Shown here piece by piece: positions 1 through 8,606 of a stretch of DNA of 64,000 nucleotides. The position numbers and the translations under genes were made by a program. Origin of the DNA: Bacillota bacterium (GTDB lineage: Bacteria; Bacillota; Clostridia; Peptostreptococcales; Anaerovoracaceae); contig JAFRVY010000065.1 of assembly GCA_017438285.1 (NCBI GenBank), positions 1-64,000 of the forward strand, given 5' to 3'. Within the stretch, counting starts at the first letter, position 1, and the number at the start of each line of letters is the position of its first letter. The notes below the pieces were generated by a model. It did not search any database. It worked only from the letters and a program-made list of their open reading frames with translations, and had not been told where the DNA came from.

Positions 1-282
1 ATTTGAGTATATGTCTTTTTTGTCGGGCTGTTCCCTAACAACTAAGAGTTTTTCAAATAAACCCGACAAACTACGTGTTAAATCCATCAAAATTGTCGAG
101 TTTTACTTCACAGAGGGGGACAACTTGAACTTGAGTTTGTAGAATTCGCCAACTCCTGATTTGTCGACATCACCAATTCTGGGATTTGGAAGGGCATTTT
201 GCAGTAAAAATCCACCTGTCTTAAGATGTGTTAATGCAGGCCTTAATATCGTGTAAAATAGGTACAATTTGACCCCTAATTC
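1..282. other. non-coding left end, no supported gene
   Basis: No frame here has a start codon with a ribosome site. The minus strand stays open from under larC down to a stop at 103-105, giving a C-terminal-looking peptide ending KLSPSVK, but it has no start of its own and may be chance or the tail of a decayed gene. The stretch contains one inverted repeat (19-27 with 62-70) and several scattered TTGTCG words. No T-box, riboswitch or RNA gene is recognised. Confidence 0.5.
19..70. repeat. 9-bp inverted repeat with 34-nt loop
   Basis: TTTGTCGGG at 19-27 is exactly complementary to CCCGACAAA at 62-70. No T-run follows on either strand, so it does not look like an intrinsic terminator. It could be a hairpin in the 3' region of an upstream gene or one end of a decayed mobile element; nothing else supports either idea. 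Confidence 0.45.
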
Positions 283-291
283 TGTTATAAT
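283..291 (+). promoter_or_regulatory. extended -10 promoter candidate for larC operon
   Basis: TGTTATAAT at 283-291 is an extended -10 element (TGn plus a perfect TATAAT). The upstream -35 region is poor (TACAAT at 263-268). Predicted start is near 298, giving a leader of about 28 nt that contains the AAGGGG ribosome site at 311-316. A second TATAAT lies at 305-310. Confidence 0.4.
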
Positions 292-325
292 TACTATGTA
301 TGAGTATAATAAGGGGAACTATGTG

Positions 326-1072
326 ATGAAGACACTTTATATTGACTGCAGCGCGGGTGTCAGCGGCGACATGTTGTTGCGCGCGCTCGTTGAAATCAGC
401 GGTTGTGAGGCGGACCTGGAAGGGCTCCACCTGCACCACGAACACGACCACGATCACGGCCACGGTCATGATCACGAACACGGCCACGATCACGGCAGAA
501 GTTACGAAGACGTAAAACACATTATCGGACATGCGGCGCAGCACGGCGTCAGCGAAAACGCGTGCAGGTTCGCGGAGAACATTTACGCGGTCATCGCGAA
601 GGCTGAGGCGTCGGTCCACGGCATGACTTTGGAAACCGTTCACTTCCATGAAGTGGGCAGAGACCAGGCGATCAAGAACGCCATCGGGATCGGCATGGCG
701 CTGGACAGACTGGGGTTCGGCGCAGATCCAATGAAATCCGCAGGCAGGATCCTGGTTTCGCCAATCTATGACGGCAAGGGATTCGTCGACTGTGCCCACG
801 GGAGAATCCCCGTACCCGTGCCGGCCGTCAGGGCAATGATGGACGCCTGCGAAGGCGCCGAAGGTCCTGGCAGAGGATACGATTTCAGAACAGCGGAAGA
901 TGTCGATACGGAAATGGTAACTCCTTCGGGACTGGCAGGCATCATCGGAATAGGTGCGAGACCGGCCGAAAGGGGATTCGCCATAATGGGCAAGATCACC
1001 GCAGAAGCAGAAGCGAAAGGAACAAGGGACACGGGCCGCGGAGGCCTGAGAGTCTACTTGATAGAAGAATAA
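326..1072 (+). CDS. LarC1-like nickel-insertion protein, no LarC2 domain
   Basis: LarC loads nickel into the pyridinium cofactor of lactate racemase and related enzymes; in known cases the full protein is about 400 residues, LarC1 plus LarC2. This one is 248 residues and covers only LarC1. Visible are the N-terminal [10 protein letters not shown] motif, a histidine/aspartate-rich metal-binding stretch at about residues 35-57, the HFHEVG motif near 109, TEMVTPSG, and a C-terminal LRVYL at the point where LarC1 normally ends. The ATG at 326 is chosen because AAGGGG lies 9 bases upstream; longer versions lack a site. valS begins 16 bases after the stop, leaving no room for a frameshifted LarC2. 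No larA, larB or larE is nearby. It may be a stand-alone metallochaperone; that is inference. Confidence 0.8.
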   Translation: MKTLYIDCSAGVSGDMLLRALVEISGCEADLEGLHLHHEHDHDHGHGHDHEHGHDHGRSYEDVKHIIGHAAQHGVSENACRFAENIYAVIAKAEASVHGMTLETVHFHEVGRDQAIKNAIGIGMALDRLGFGADPMKSAGRILVSPIYDGKGFVDCAHGRIPVPVPAVRAMMDACEGAEGPGRGYDFRTAEDVDTEMVTPSGLAGIIGIGARPAERGFAIMGKITAEAEAKGTRDTGRGGLRVYLIEE

Positions 1073-1088
1073 AGAGGAGAAACTGAGA

Positions 1089-3818
1089 ATGACAAGAAAC
1101 CTGGCTAAGACATACGATCCAAAAAGTTTTGAAGACAGAATATACGAGGAGTGGGAAAGCAAGGGCGCTTTCAGAGCGGACAGAGATCCGGACAAGAAGC
1201 CGTTTTGCATTGTGATGCCGCCGCCAAACATTACTGGGCAGCTTCACATGGGACACGCCCTCGACCAGACTTTGCAGGATGTTCTGACGAGATTCAAGAG
1301 ACTGCAGGGCTACAGCGCGCTGTGGCTTCCGGGAAGCGACCACGCATCGATTGCGACCGAGGTCAAGGTCGTTGAGAAGCTCAGAGAAGAGGGCATCGAG
1401 AAGGACGATCTGGGAAGAGAAGAATTCCTCAAGCACGCATGGGAGTGGAAGAGAGTATACGGCGGCAAGATCACAGAGCAGTGCCGCAAACTCGGCGACT
1501 CCTGTGACTGGGAACGCGAAAGATTCACCATGGACGAAGGCTGCAACAGAGCAGTCAGACACTTCTTCGTCCAGTTATACAACAAAGGCCTGATCTACAA
1601 AGGCAACAGACTGATCAACTGGTGTCCGGAATGCGGCACGTCCCTCAGTGACGCCGAAGTTGAACACGAAGACAAGAACGGACTGTACTGGTACTTCAGA
1701 TATCCGGGCGCAGACGGCAGCGAAGGCGTCGTCGTTGCGACTTCGAGACCTGAGACCATGTTTGGCGACGTGGCCATCGCAGTGCACCCGAGCGACGAGA
1801 GATACAAAGACCTGGTCGGCAAGACAGTAGTACTGCCGCTGGTCGGCAAAGAGATCCCGGTCATCGCAGACCCGTATCCTGATCCTGAAAAGGGAACAGG
1901 CGCAGTAAAGATCACACCGGCACATGATGAAAACGACTTCATGGTAGGCCAGAGAAACGATCTGCCTAGCCCATGCTGCATCAATGAGGATGCGACCATG
2001 AACGAACTGGCAGGCAAGTATGCCGGCATGGACAGATACGAATGCCGTAAGGAATGGGTCAAGGATCTGGAAGAAGCGGGATATCTCGTCAAGACAGAAG
2101 AAATGGTAATCCCTGCAGGAACCTGCTACAGATGCCACACTGTCGTAGAGCCGATGCTCAGCGACCAGTGGTTCGTCAAGATGGAAGACCTGGCGAAGCC
2201 GGCCATTGAAGCGGCGAGGAAGGGCGACCTGAGGCACGTTCCTGAAAGATTCGAAAAGATATACCTGCACTGGCTCGAAGAAATCAGAGACTGGTGCATT
2301 TCCAGACAGCTCTGGTGGGGACACAGAATCCCTGCGTGGTACTGTCAGGACTGCGGCGAGATCATCGTTGCAGAGGATACGCCGGACAAGTGCACCAAGT
2401 GCGGCAGCACGAACCTGAAGCAGGACGAGGACGTCCTCGACACCTGGTTCTCGTCGGCGCTTTGGCCGTTCTCCACACTGGGATGGCCGGAAGAGACAGA
2501 AGACATGAAGTACTTCTATCCGACAGATGTTCTGGTTACAGGCTACGACATCATCTTCTTCTGGGTCGTCAGGATGGTATTCTCAGCACTGGAGACGACG
2601 GGCAGCGTTCCGTTCCATGACGTATACGTTCACGGTCTCGTTCGTGACGCCCAGGGCCGCAAGATGAGCAAGAGCCTTGGAAACGGTATCGACCCGCTTG
2701 AGGTCATCGACCAGTACGGCGCCGATGCGCTCAGATTCATGCTGACCACGGGCATCACCCCGGGCAACGACATGAGATTCAAGGAAGACAGACTTGAAGC
2801 GGCAAGAAACTTTGCCAACAAGCTCTGGAACGCATCGAGATTCGTCATCATGAATCTGCAGGACGAAGATGGAAACTTCCTCCCGATGGCCAAGTGCTGC
2901 GAAGACTGCTGCGGTATGGCATGCTGCAATGATATCGCCCTCGACGGAAACATCAGAGACGAGGACAAGTGGATCTTCAGCAGAGTCAACGATGCCGCCA
3001 GGTACATCACCGAAGCCATGGAGCGATACGATCTGGCCCTCGCAGGACAGCGCGCATACGACCTCATCTGGAATGAGTTCTGTGACTGGTACATCGAGAT
3101 CGTCAAGGAAAGACTTTACGGCGACGACGAGGAAGACAAGAAGGTCGCCAGATATACACTCGTAAGAGTACTCAAGAGCATGCTCACACTGCTCCATCCG
3201 TTTATGCCTTTTATCACAGAGGAAATCTGGAGCTACCTGCCGCAGGCGGAAGCCGGGGAAGACAATCCGGAAAACTTCCTGATGAAGGCAGAATGGCCGG
3301 TGTACGACGAGCGTCTCGAATTCCCGGCGGAAGCTGATAAGCTGGAGATGGCAATGTCCATCATCAGAAGCATCAGAAACATCAGAGCTGAAGCGGAAGC
3401 TGCTCCCGGCAAGAAACTGACTGCAGTCATCCTTTGCGGTAAGGGAAGAGAAGACGTGGTCAAGGCCGGAGAACGATACATCAAAAAACTTGCAAACATC
3501 ACACAAATCACATTTATCAGTGATAAAAAAGATGTGCCTGAGGAAACCATGTCTGCAGTTGTCGACGGAGCGGAAGTTTACATCCCGCTGGATGATCTGA
3601 TGGACTATGAAGCCGAACTGGACAGACTCCAGAAAGAAAAGAAGAGACTCGAAGGCGAAGTCAAGAGAGTTGTCGGCAAACTGTCCAACGAAGGATTCGT
3701 CAGCAAGGCGCCTGCGAAACTCGTAGAAGAAGAGAGAGCAAAGCAGACGAAGTACGAAGAGATGCTGGCCAAGGTCGTCGACAGACTGGCGATCGTCGAA
3801 AAGAAAGTGGCCAAATAA
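1089..3818 (+). CDS. valS: valyl-tRNA synthetase
   Basis: Charges tRNA-Val with valine in the cytoplasm. The 909-residue length is normal. The class I signatures are clear: HMGH near residue 53 and KMSKS near residue 525, with the editing domain between them. Zinc-type CxxC pairs occur at WCPEC, CYRCH and CQDC/CTKC. The C-terminal 70 residues are the usual charged coiled coil. An insertion near residue 602 packs six cysteines into eleven residues ([11 protein letters not shown]) between the catalytic and anticodon-binding domains, which is not a usual ValRS feature. The ribosome site AGAGGAG is just upstream. No T-box leader precedes it; it sits inside an operon after larC1. Confidence 0.97.
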   Translation: MTRNLAKTYDPKSFEDRIYEEWESKGAFRADRDPDKKPFCIVMPPPNITGQLHMGHALDQTLQDVLTRFKRLQGYSALWLPGSDHASIATEVKVVEKLREEGIEKDDLGREEFLKHAWEWKRVYGGKITEQCRKLGDSCDWERERFTMDEGCNRAVRHFFVQLYNKGLIYKGNRLINWCPECGTSLSDAEVEHEDKNGLYWYFRYPGADGSEGVVVATSRPETMFGDVAIAVHPSDERYKDLVGKTVVLPLVGKEIPVIADPYPDPEKGTGAVKITPAHDENDFMVGQRNDLPSPCCINEDATMNELAGKYAGMDRYECRKEWVKDLEEAGYLVKTEEMVIPAGTCYRCHTVVEPMLSDQWFVKMEDLAKPAIEAARKGDLRHVPERFEKIYLHWLEEIRDWCISRQLWWGHRIPAWYCQDCGEIIVAEDTPDKCTKCGSTNLKQDEDVLDTWFSSALWPFSTLGWPEETEDMKYFYPTDVLVTGYDIIFFWVVRMVFSALETTGSVPFHDVYVHGLVRDAQGRKMSKSLGNGIDPLEVIDQYGADALRFMLTTGITPGNDMRFKEDRLEAARNFANKLWNASRFVIMNLQDEDGNFLPMAKCCEDCCGMACCNDIALDGNIRDEDKWIFSRVNDAARYITEAMERYDLALAGQRAYDLIWNEFCDWYIEIVKERLYGDDEEDKKVARYTLVRVLKSMLTLLHPFMPFITEEIWSYLPQAEAGEDNPENFLMKAEWPVYDERLEFPAEADKLEMAMSIIRSIRNIRAEAEAAPGKKLTAVILCGKGREDVVKAGERYIKKLANITQITFISDKKDVPEETMSAVVDGAEVYIPLDDLMDYEAELDRLQKEKKRLEGEVKRVVGKLSNEGFVSKAPAKLVEEERAKQTKYEEMLAKVVDRLAIVEKKVAK

Positions 3819-3847
3819 CAGTTACAACATAAAAAAGCAAGATATAT

Positions 3848-5206
3848 ATGAGCACAGCAGTAGATAAATTTCACGAATTTGATAGATTCGGCAGCGTCCT
3901 GGGTCTGGAGAGAGTCAACGAACTCCTCAGTCGCTTGGGCAATCCCCATGAGGGAATGCGTTACATCCACGTTGCCGGCACCAACGGCAAAGGCTCCGTT
4001 TCGAAGTTCCTCGAATCGGGTCTGGCGGGATGCGGCTACAAGGTCGGCCTTTACACGTCACCGTACATCGAGAAGTTTAACGAGCGAATCCAGTTCGACG
4101 GCGAGATGATCACCGACGAAGAACTGGAGGAGTACGGCGGACAGGCCCTCGCAAAGGCTGCAGAGATGGTCGAAGACGGGCTGACTTCACCGACGGAGTT
4201 CGAGGTCGTCATGGCCACGGCGTTCCTGTTCTTCAAAGCGAAGAATCCGGATATCGTCGTTCTCGAAGCGGGTATGGGCGGCATCGGAGATGCGACCAAC
4301 GTCATCACCAGACCACTCGCCAGCGTATTCACCAGCGTGTCATTCGACCACATGCACGTACTGGGGAACACCCTCGAAGAGATCGCCGCCGACAAGGCGG
4401 GCATCATCAAACCGGGATGTCCGGTCATCTCCAACGTGGAGCAGCACGGACCGGCAGCGGTCATTGCGAGGACAGCCTACGAGAAAGGATGCAGACTCTA
4501 CGATGTATCGAAGATCAGATTCAGCATCGACTGGCAGACACCGTTCACGCAGCAGGTCAGCATGGAACTCTGGCAGACCGACTACAGCGAAGTGATCATT
4601 CCGATGATCGGCAAACACCAGGCGGAGAATCTAAAGACCGCCCTTGCAACCATCGAGGTGCTTCGCAAAGCAGGCGAGTTCAGGATCGAAAGAAGTCAGC
4701 TCTACGCCGGACTGAAAGAAGCGGTACAGCCGGGCAGATTCGAAGTGATCCGCGAGGAAAATCCGGTCATAGTCATCGACGGCGCTCACAACGACGCCGG
4801 CGCAAAGGCTGCCGCCGAAACCATGAAAGCGGTTTTCCCGGATCAGAAGATACTGATCGTCTTCGGTATGGTGGAAAAGAAGGAGACCGAGAAAGTCGCA
4901 GGACATTTCCTGGAGGTCACCGAAGACTTCATTATCACCCAGCCGACTTACGAAGGCAGGGCCATGGGGGCGGAGGAACTCGCAAGAATCATAAGCGAAA
5001 CCGCAGAAAAGCAGGGCAGAGCGTTCAACCTCATCTCCTGCGAAACAAAGGCTGCAGACAGCGTCAGCAAGGCGGCGCAAATTTGGGATAAATATGACGT
5101 CGTTCTGTTTACAGGATCACTCTATCTGATCGGAGAGATCAGAAGCATACTCAAGAGCAACAGCTACGATCCGGACAGAACACTGAAATACGGAGATAAC
5201 AGATAA
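3848..5206 (+). CDS. folC: folylpolyglutamate / dihydrofolate synthase
   Basis: ATP-dependent ligase that adds glutamate to folates, and in many bacteria also joins dihydropteroate to glutamate. The 452-residue length fits FolC. The P-loop GTNGKGS lies near residue 46, followed by the Mur-ligase-like central domain with GGIGDATNV and SFDHMHVLG, and the C-terminal domain with DGAHNDAGA. The common adjacency valS-folC is seen in many Firmicutes. The ATG at 3848 has no good Shine-Dalgarno sequence (AGCAAGATATAT precedes it), so translation may be weak or coupled to valS, whose stop is 29 bases upstream. Confidence 0.95.
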   Translation: MSTAVDKFHEFDRFGSVLGLERVNELLSRLGNPHEGMRYIHVAGTNGKGSVSKFLESGLAGCGYKVGLYTSPYIEKFNERIQFDGEMITDEELEEYGGQALAKAAEMVEDGLTSPTEFEVVMATAFLFFKAKNPDIVVLEAGMGGIGDATNVITRPLASVFTSVSFDHMHVLGNTLEEIAADKAGIIKPGCPVISNVEQHGPAAVIARTAYEKGCRLYDVSKIRFSIDWQTPFTQQVSMELWQTDYSEVIIPMIGKHQAENLKTALATIEVLRKAGEFRIERSQLYAGLKEAVQPGRFEVIREENPVIVIDGAHNDAGAKAAAETMKAVFPDQKILIVFGMVEKKETEKVAGHFLEVTEDFIITQPTYEGRAMGAEELARIISETAEKQGRAFNLISCETKAADSVSKAAQIWDKYDVVLFTGSLYLIGEIRSILKSNSYDPDRTLKYGDNR

Positions 5207-5225
5207 AAGGACGGAGGCGTTCAGG

Positions 5226-6149
5226 ATGAAAAGGGAAATCAAAGGCAGAGTGCTTCTCTACTACAATCCATATTCGGGAACCGGCAGTATCAAGGATAAT
5301 CTGGACCACATCATCGACAGATGTCAGCAGGCAGGTTATGCGGTTATGCCTCTCAGAGCAGAACGAGAGATTACCATCGACGATGTCATGGGCATGATCA
5401 AAGAGCAGGAGGATATCAAGCGTATCATCGTCTCAGGCGGAGACGGCACGATCCACAAACTGGTCAACGCAATGGTCAATCATGATGTTTACATTCCGAT
5501 CGGTCTGATGCCGAGCGGGACGGCCAACGATTTCGCCTTCTACTTTGAAATCGATTCGGATATCGACGCGGCGCTGGATGTGGCGCTTGGAAATAGGACG
5601 ACCCTGGCCGATGTCGGCATGATCAACGACAAATATTTTATCAATGTATGCGCCATGGGCGCCATGGTGGACGTCAGCCAGAAGACAGATCCGCAGCTCA
5701 AGAACGCTTTGGGACCTCTGGCATATTACCTGAAGGCCGCCAGCGAGCTTCCGCAGGTTCACGGAATCCCGATGAAGCTGACGACGCCGAACGAAGTCAT
5801 CGAAGAGGAGTTCTACTTCCTGACAGTCATGAACGGCGAATCCGCCGGAGGATTCAGGAAGCTGTCCCCGAGCTCATCCATGAAAGACGGCAAACTGGAC
5901 GTCGTTGCGTTCAAGAAGATGCCGATCATGGAGTTCGGGCCTTTGCTTTTCGAGTTGATCAATGGGCGACATCCGCAGAACAGGAACGTGCTTTACTTCC
6001 AGACCGAGAGCCTGGACGTGGAATCACTGGAGGATCTCGTTTCAGATGCGGACGGCGAAAAGGGAGAGCGACTTCCGATCCACTTCGGCGTTATCGAGAA
6101 ACGCCTGGAAGTCTTCGTATCTGAGAAAACGTGGACATATGACGATTAA
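5226..6149 (+). CDS. diacylglycerol kinase-family lipid kinase
   Basis: Belongs to the DagK/YegS/BmrU family of cytosolic lipid kinases that phosphorylate diacylglycerol or related lipids. The 307-residue length is typical. The nucleotide-binding motif SGGDGT is near residue 70, and GLMPSGTANDFA follows, as in this family. The N-terminus starts with the usual NPYSGTG. A GGAGG site precedes the ATG. In a Gram-positive with glycerol-phosphate polymers, such kinases recycle diacylglycerol released during lipoteichoic acid synthesis; that role here is inferred from the wall-related neighbours. Confidence 0.9.
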   Translation: MKREIKGRVLLYYNPYSGTGSIKDNLDHIIDRCQQAGYAVMPLRAEREITIDDVMGMIKEQEDIKRIIVSGGDGTIHKLVNAMVNHDVYIPIGLMPSGTANDFAFYFEIDSDIDAALDVALGNRTTLADVGMINDKYFINVCAMGAMVDVSQKTDPQLKNALGPLAYYLKAASELPQVHGIPMKLTTPNEVIEEEFYFLTVMNGESAGGFRKLSPSSSMKDGKLDVVAFKKMPIMEFGPLLFELINGRHPQNRNVLYFQTESLDVESLEDLVSDADGEKGERLPIHFGVIEKRLEVFVSEKTWTYDD

Positions 6150-6163
6150 CAGGTATTGAAATC

Positions 6164-6631
6164 ATGGAGTATAAGATAAGAGAAACAGACGAATATACGA
6201 AACTCGTGCCGTTCTTTATCGAGAATGAGCTTGAGTTTACCGAAGAAGATGCCGAAGAGGTTCCGACGGACATCGTCAAATGCTGGGAAGTTACGGCAGA
6301 CGATGGTCAGAATGGGCAAAAGCTCATCGGAGCTTTTGTACTCGCCAGGAGAGAGGGCGAGTTCATCTGCGACGGCATCGCAGTGGATCCGGCATTCAGA
6401 GACGCGGATCTCGGGACCGCACTTTTGAAACGCGGGCTGGACGAAGCAAAAGCTCTCGGCGGGGAGCGAATGTATCTCGTTGCCAGAGCGCCTGAGTTTT
6501 TCAGAAAGAACGGATTCAGAACGATAGAAAGGGAGGAAGCGCCGAATTTCTTTGAGTGTCTGACGTGCCCTCAGTACGGCGTGAGCTGTTTCCCGGAGGT
6601 AATGGAATATGAGATTACAGCTGATCAGTAA
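6164..6631 (+). CDS. GNAT-family N-acetyltransferase
   Basis: A 155-residue single-domain protein with the GNAT fold pattern: the acetyl-CoA strand-loop FICDGIAVDPAFRDADLGTALL (around residues 68-89) and the later FFRKNGFRTI strand. Substrate is unknown. It begins 14 bases after the lipid kinase and its last 23 bases overlap the start of the following lysozyme gene, so the two are probably translationally coupled. The sequence near the C-terminus (CLTCPQYGVSCFPE) is cysteine-containing. A role in acetylating an amino sugar or small molecule in wall metabolism is possible but not shown. Confidence 0.85.
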   Translation: MEYKIRETDEYTKLVPFFIENELEFTEEDAEEVPTDIVKCWEVTADDGQNGQKLIGAFVLARREGEFICDGIAVDPAFRDADLGTALLKRGLDEAKALGGERMYLVARAPEFFRKNGFRTIEREEAPNFFECLTCPQYGVSCFPEVMEYEITADQ

Positions 6632-8606
6632 GACTTTAGCGATCGCCTTGGCTGTCACGCTGGGCGTGACGACTGCCTTTTTCGGTCAGGGGGCTTTTGC
6701 ATCCGAACCGCAGGGAGAAAACACTGTGGAGATAGAGGCGGCAGAGGCAGAACAGATTTCAGAACCGGAGGCGGACAGCTGGCGATTCGATGGCGGTGCA
6801 TACAGCGAAGAATATCTGGATGAAAATGCGCAAATGGGCAGCACGACCTACCAGCCACAGGAGTTTGCCGTTTCCGGATCAAGTTATGGCAACAAGCGGA
6901 ACAAAAAGTGGGTCTTCAGACATTTCGGTAAGAAGGTGACCTGCAGCGGAGGTTATCTCAAGGGAATCGATATCAGTGTCTGGCAGAACAGATCGAGAAG
7001 CAACCGCTATATCAACTGGAAAAAAGTAAAGAGAGAAGTCAAACGCAAACACCTGGATTTCGTCATTATCCGCTGCGGGTATGGCGTCAACGTCAAAAGC
7101 AAGGACGACAGCGAGTTTAAGTATAATGTGACCCAATGCGAAAAGAGGAAGATTCCGTACGGGGTGTACCTTTATTCATACGCCAAGAATACAAGCCAGG
7201 CAAAGAGTGAGGCCAATCACGCCCTGCGGCTTCTCAAGGGGCATCATCCTGACTATCCGGTTTACTACGATCTGGAGGACAGGAGTATCCTGAGAGCTAC
7301 AGGTAAAAGCAGGAGCAAGGTCACGAATATCGCGAAGACCTTTTGCACCAGAATCGTGAACAATGGATACAAGGCCGGCGTATACGCGAATAAGAGCTGG
7401 TTTGATTCATACATTGACGGGGCATCGCTAAAGAACAGCGGAGTTGATCTCTGGCTGGCGCAGTGGTTCTACAGAAACAAAAAATACAGTGCGGGTCCAA
7501 AATACAGCATCTGGCAGTGCTGCAGCAGCGGTACCGTGAAGGGGATCTACGGCAGAGTGGATCTGAATCTGCTGGTTGTGAAACACAGGACCATGAGAAA
7601 GCTGATGTCTGATGAATCGCTGCCGTCAACGCTGAAGATCGAAAAACCGGACATGACAAAGAGCCAAATCAAAATCAGTTCTGTGACATCGAGAAAAGGC
7701 CCGGGGTTCGGATACAAGGCGTCAAAGAAGTATACGGCAGGAACCATCGTCAAGTTTACAGGAATGGCCAACGGCTACTATCGCCTGGAAAGCGGCAGAT
7801 GGATCGCGACGAGCAGCGTTTACCAACCGAAAGAACCAAAAGAATTTGACGAAGAAACAGGAACCTTCCGCGCCTATGATGGGAGCACCATTGTATCGGC
7901 ATGGATAAACTGGGAAGGCAACCGCTATTATGCCACGGAGACCGGAACACTGCAGACCGGCGTCGTCAAAATCGGAAAATACAGATACGGATTCGATGAC
8001 ACAGGCGTCATGGTGAAGGGCGTTTCCAAGTGGTTCGGCAGCAAGAAATACGCATTCGACAGCAAAGGCCGCGCTTACCAGAAGAAGGCAACGCTGAAGA
8101 AGAATAAGCCGTATCGCAGCGGTCCGGGAACGAAATATGCGAAAAAGGGAACCTTGAAAAAGGGGAAATCCATTTATATCATAAGACAGTACGGAGATTG
8201 GTATCAGATGCCAAACGGTTACTGGACTAAGAACAACAACCTTTTGATTACCCGGTACTATCCAATTTACAGACCGGAAACAGACGACGAGTGTGAAGCG
8301 GAGGTAATCGAAGCCTGCGATGGAATGAGCGGACCAAAATCGAGCTACATTAAAATCACCTCGTATAAACCGGGAGATATCGTGATCGTTGTTGGAACCT
8401 ACGGAACCTGGGCGAAACTTTCTACCGGAGATTGGGTCCCGTGGGCAAAATTGAGTGAATTGACGCCGGCAGAGCCGGAGGATCCGCCCGCTGCAGAGCC
8501 GGTAGAAGATCAAGCAGCAGAACCGGAGCAGATTCCGGATGATGATAGTGTTTCGGATGTTGATTCGGCAGTTGATTTGACCGACAAAGGGGAGAATTCA
8601 TTATGA
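6609..8606 (+). CDS. secreted GH25 lysozyme with SH3-like and wall-binding repeats
   Basis: A 665-residue exported muramidase. It has an N-terminal signal peptide (about residues 1-31, ending AFAS), a low-complexity acidic linker, and a GH25 domain at roughly 116-325 that opens with GIDISVWQ and carries the catalytic DLED near residue 219. Downstream are an SH3-like unit (about 350-405), cell-wall-binding-like repeats rich in Tyr/Gly/Trp (about 418-490), two more SH3-like units (about 495-620) and an acidic Pro/Glu/Ala tail. GGAGGT at 6595-6600 sets the start at 6609. The stop overlaps the next start as ATGA. It should cleave peptidoglycan glycan strands during growth or turnover. Confidence 0.92.
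   Translation: MRLQLISKTLAIALAVTLGVTTAFFGQGAFASEPQGENTVEIEAAEAEQISEPEADSWRFDGGAYSEEYLDENAQMGSTTYQPQEFAVSGSSYGNKRNKKWVFRHFGKKVTCSGGYLKGIDISVWQNRSRSNRYINWKKVKREVKRKHLDFVIIRCGYGVNVKSKDDSEFKYNVTQCEKRKIPYGVYLYSYAKNTSQAKSEANHALRLLKGHHPDYPVYYDLEDRSILRATGKSRSKVTNIAKTFCTRIVNNGYKAGVYANKSWFDSYIDGASLKNSGVDLWLAQWFYRNKKYSAGPKYSIWQCCSSGTVKGIYGRVDLNLLVVKHRTMRKLMSDESLPSTLKIEKPDMTKSQIKISSVTSRKGPGFGYKASKKYTAGTIVKFTGMANGYYRLESGRWIATSSVYQPKEPKEFDEETGTFRAYDGSTIVSAWINWEGNRYYATETGTLQTGVVKIGKYRYGFDDTGVMVKGVSKWFGSKKYAFDSKGRAYQKKATLKKNKPYRSGPGTKYAKKGTLKKGKSIYIIRQYGDWYQMPNGYWTKNNNLLITRYYPIYRPETDDECEAEVIEACDGMSGPKSSYIKITSYKPGDIVIVVGTYGTWAKLSTGDWVPWAKLSELTPAEPEDPPAAEPVEDQAAEPEQIPDDDSVSDVDSAVDLTDKGENSL

Noticed and set aside
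1..325. T-box or riboswitch ahead of larC/valS
   Set aside because: No T-box sequence (TGGNACCGCG) or other known leader motif could be found, and valS is internal to the operon.
419..500. His/Asp codon repeats resembling a short tandem repeat or CRISPR-like element
   Set aside because: They are in-frame codons of the metal-binding stretch of LarC1, with no spacer-repeat structure.
1040..1089. programmed frameshift joining LarC1 to LarC2
   Set aside because: The valS start follows 16 bases after the LarC1 stop and no LarC2 coding exists in any frame there.
221..1231. 336-residue open frame on the minus strand under larC and valS
   Set aside because: It is antisense to two well-supported genes, has no ribosome site and shows no recognisable motif; the His/Val-rich runs are just the complement of the histidine-rich LarC stretch.
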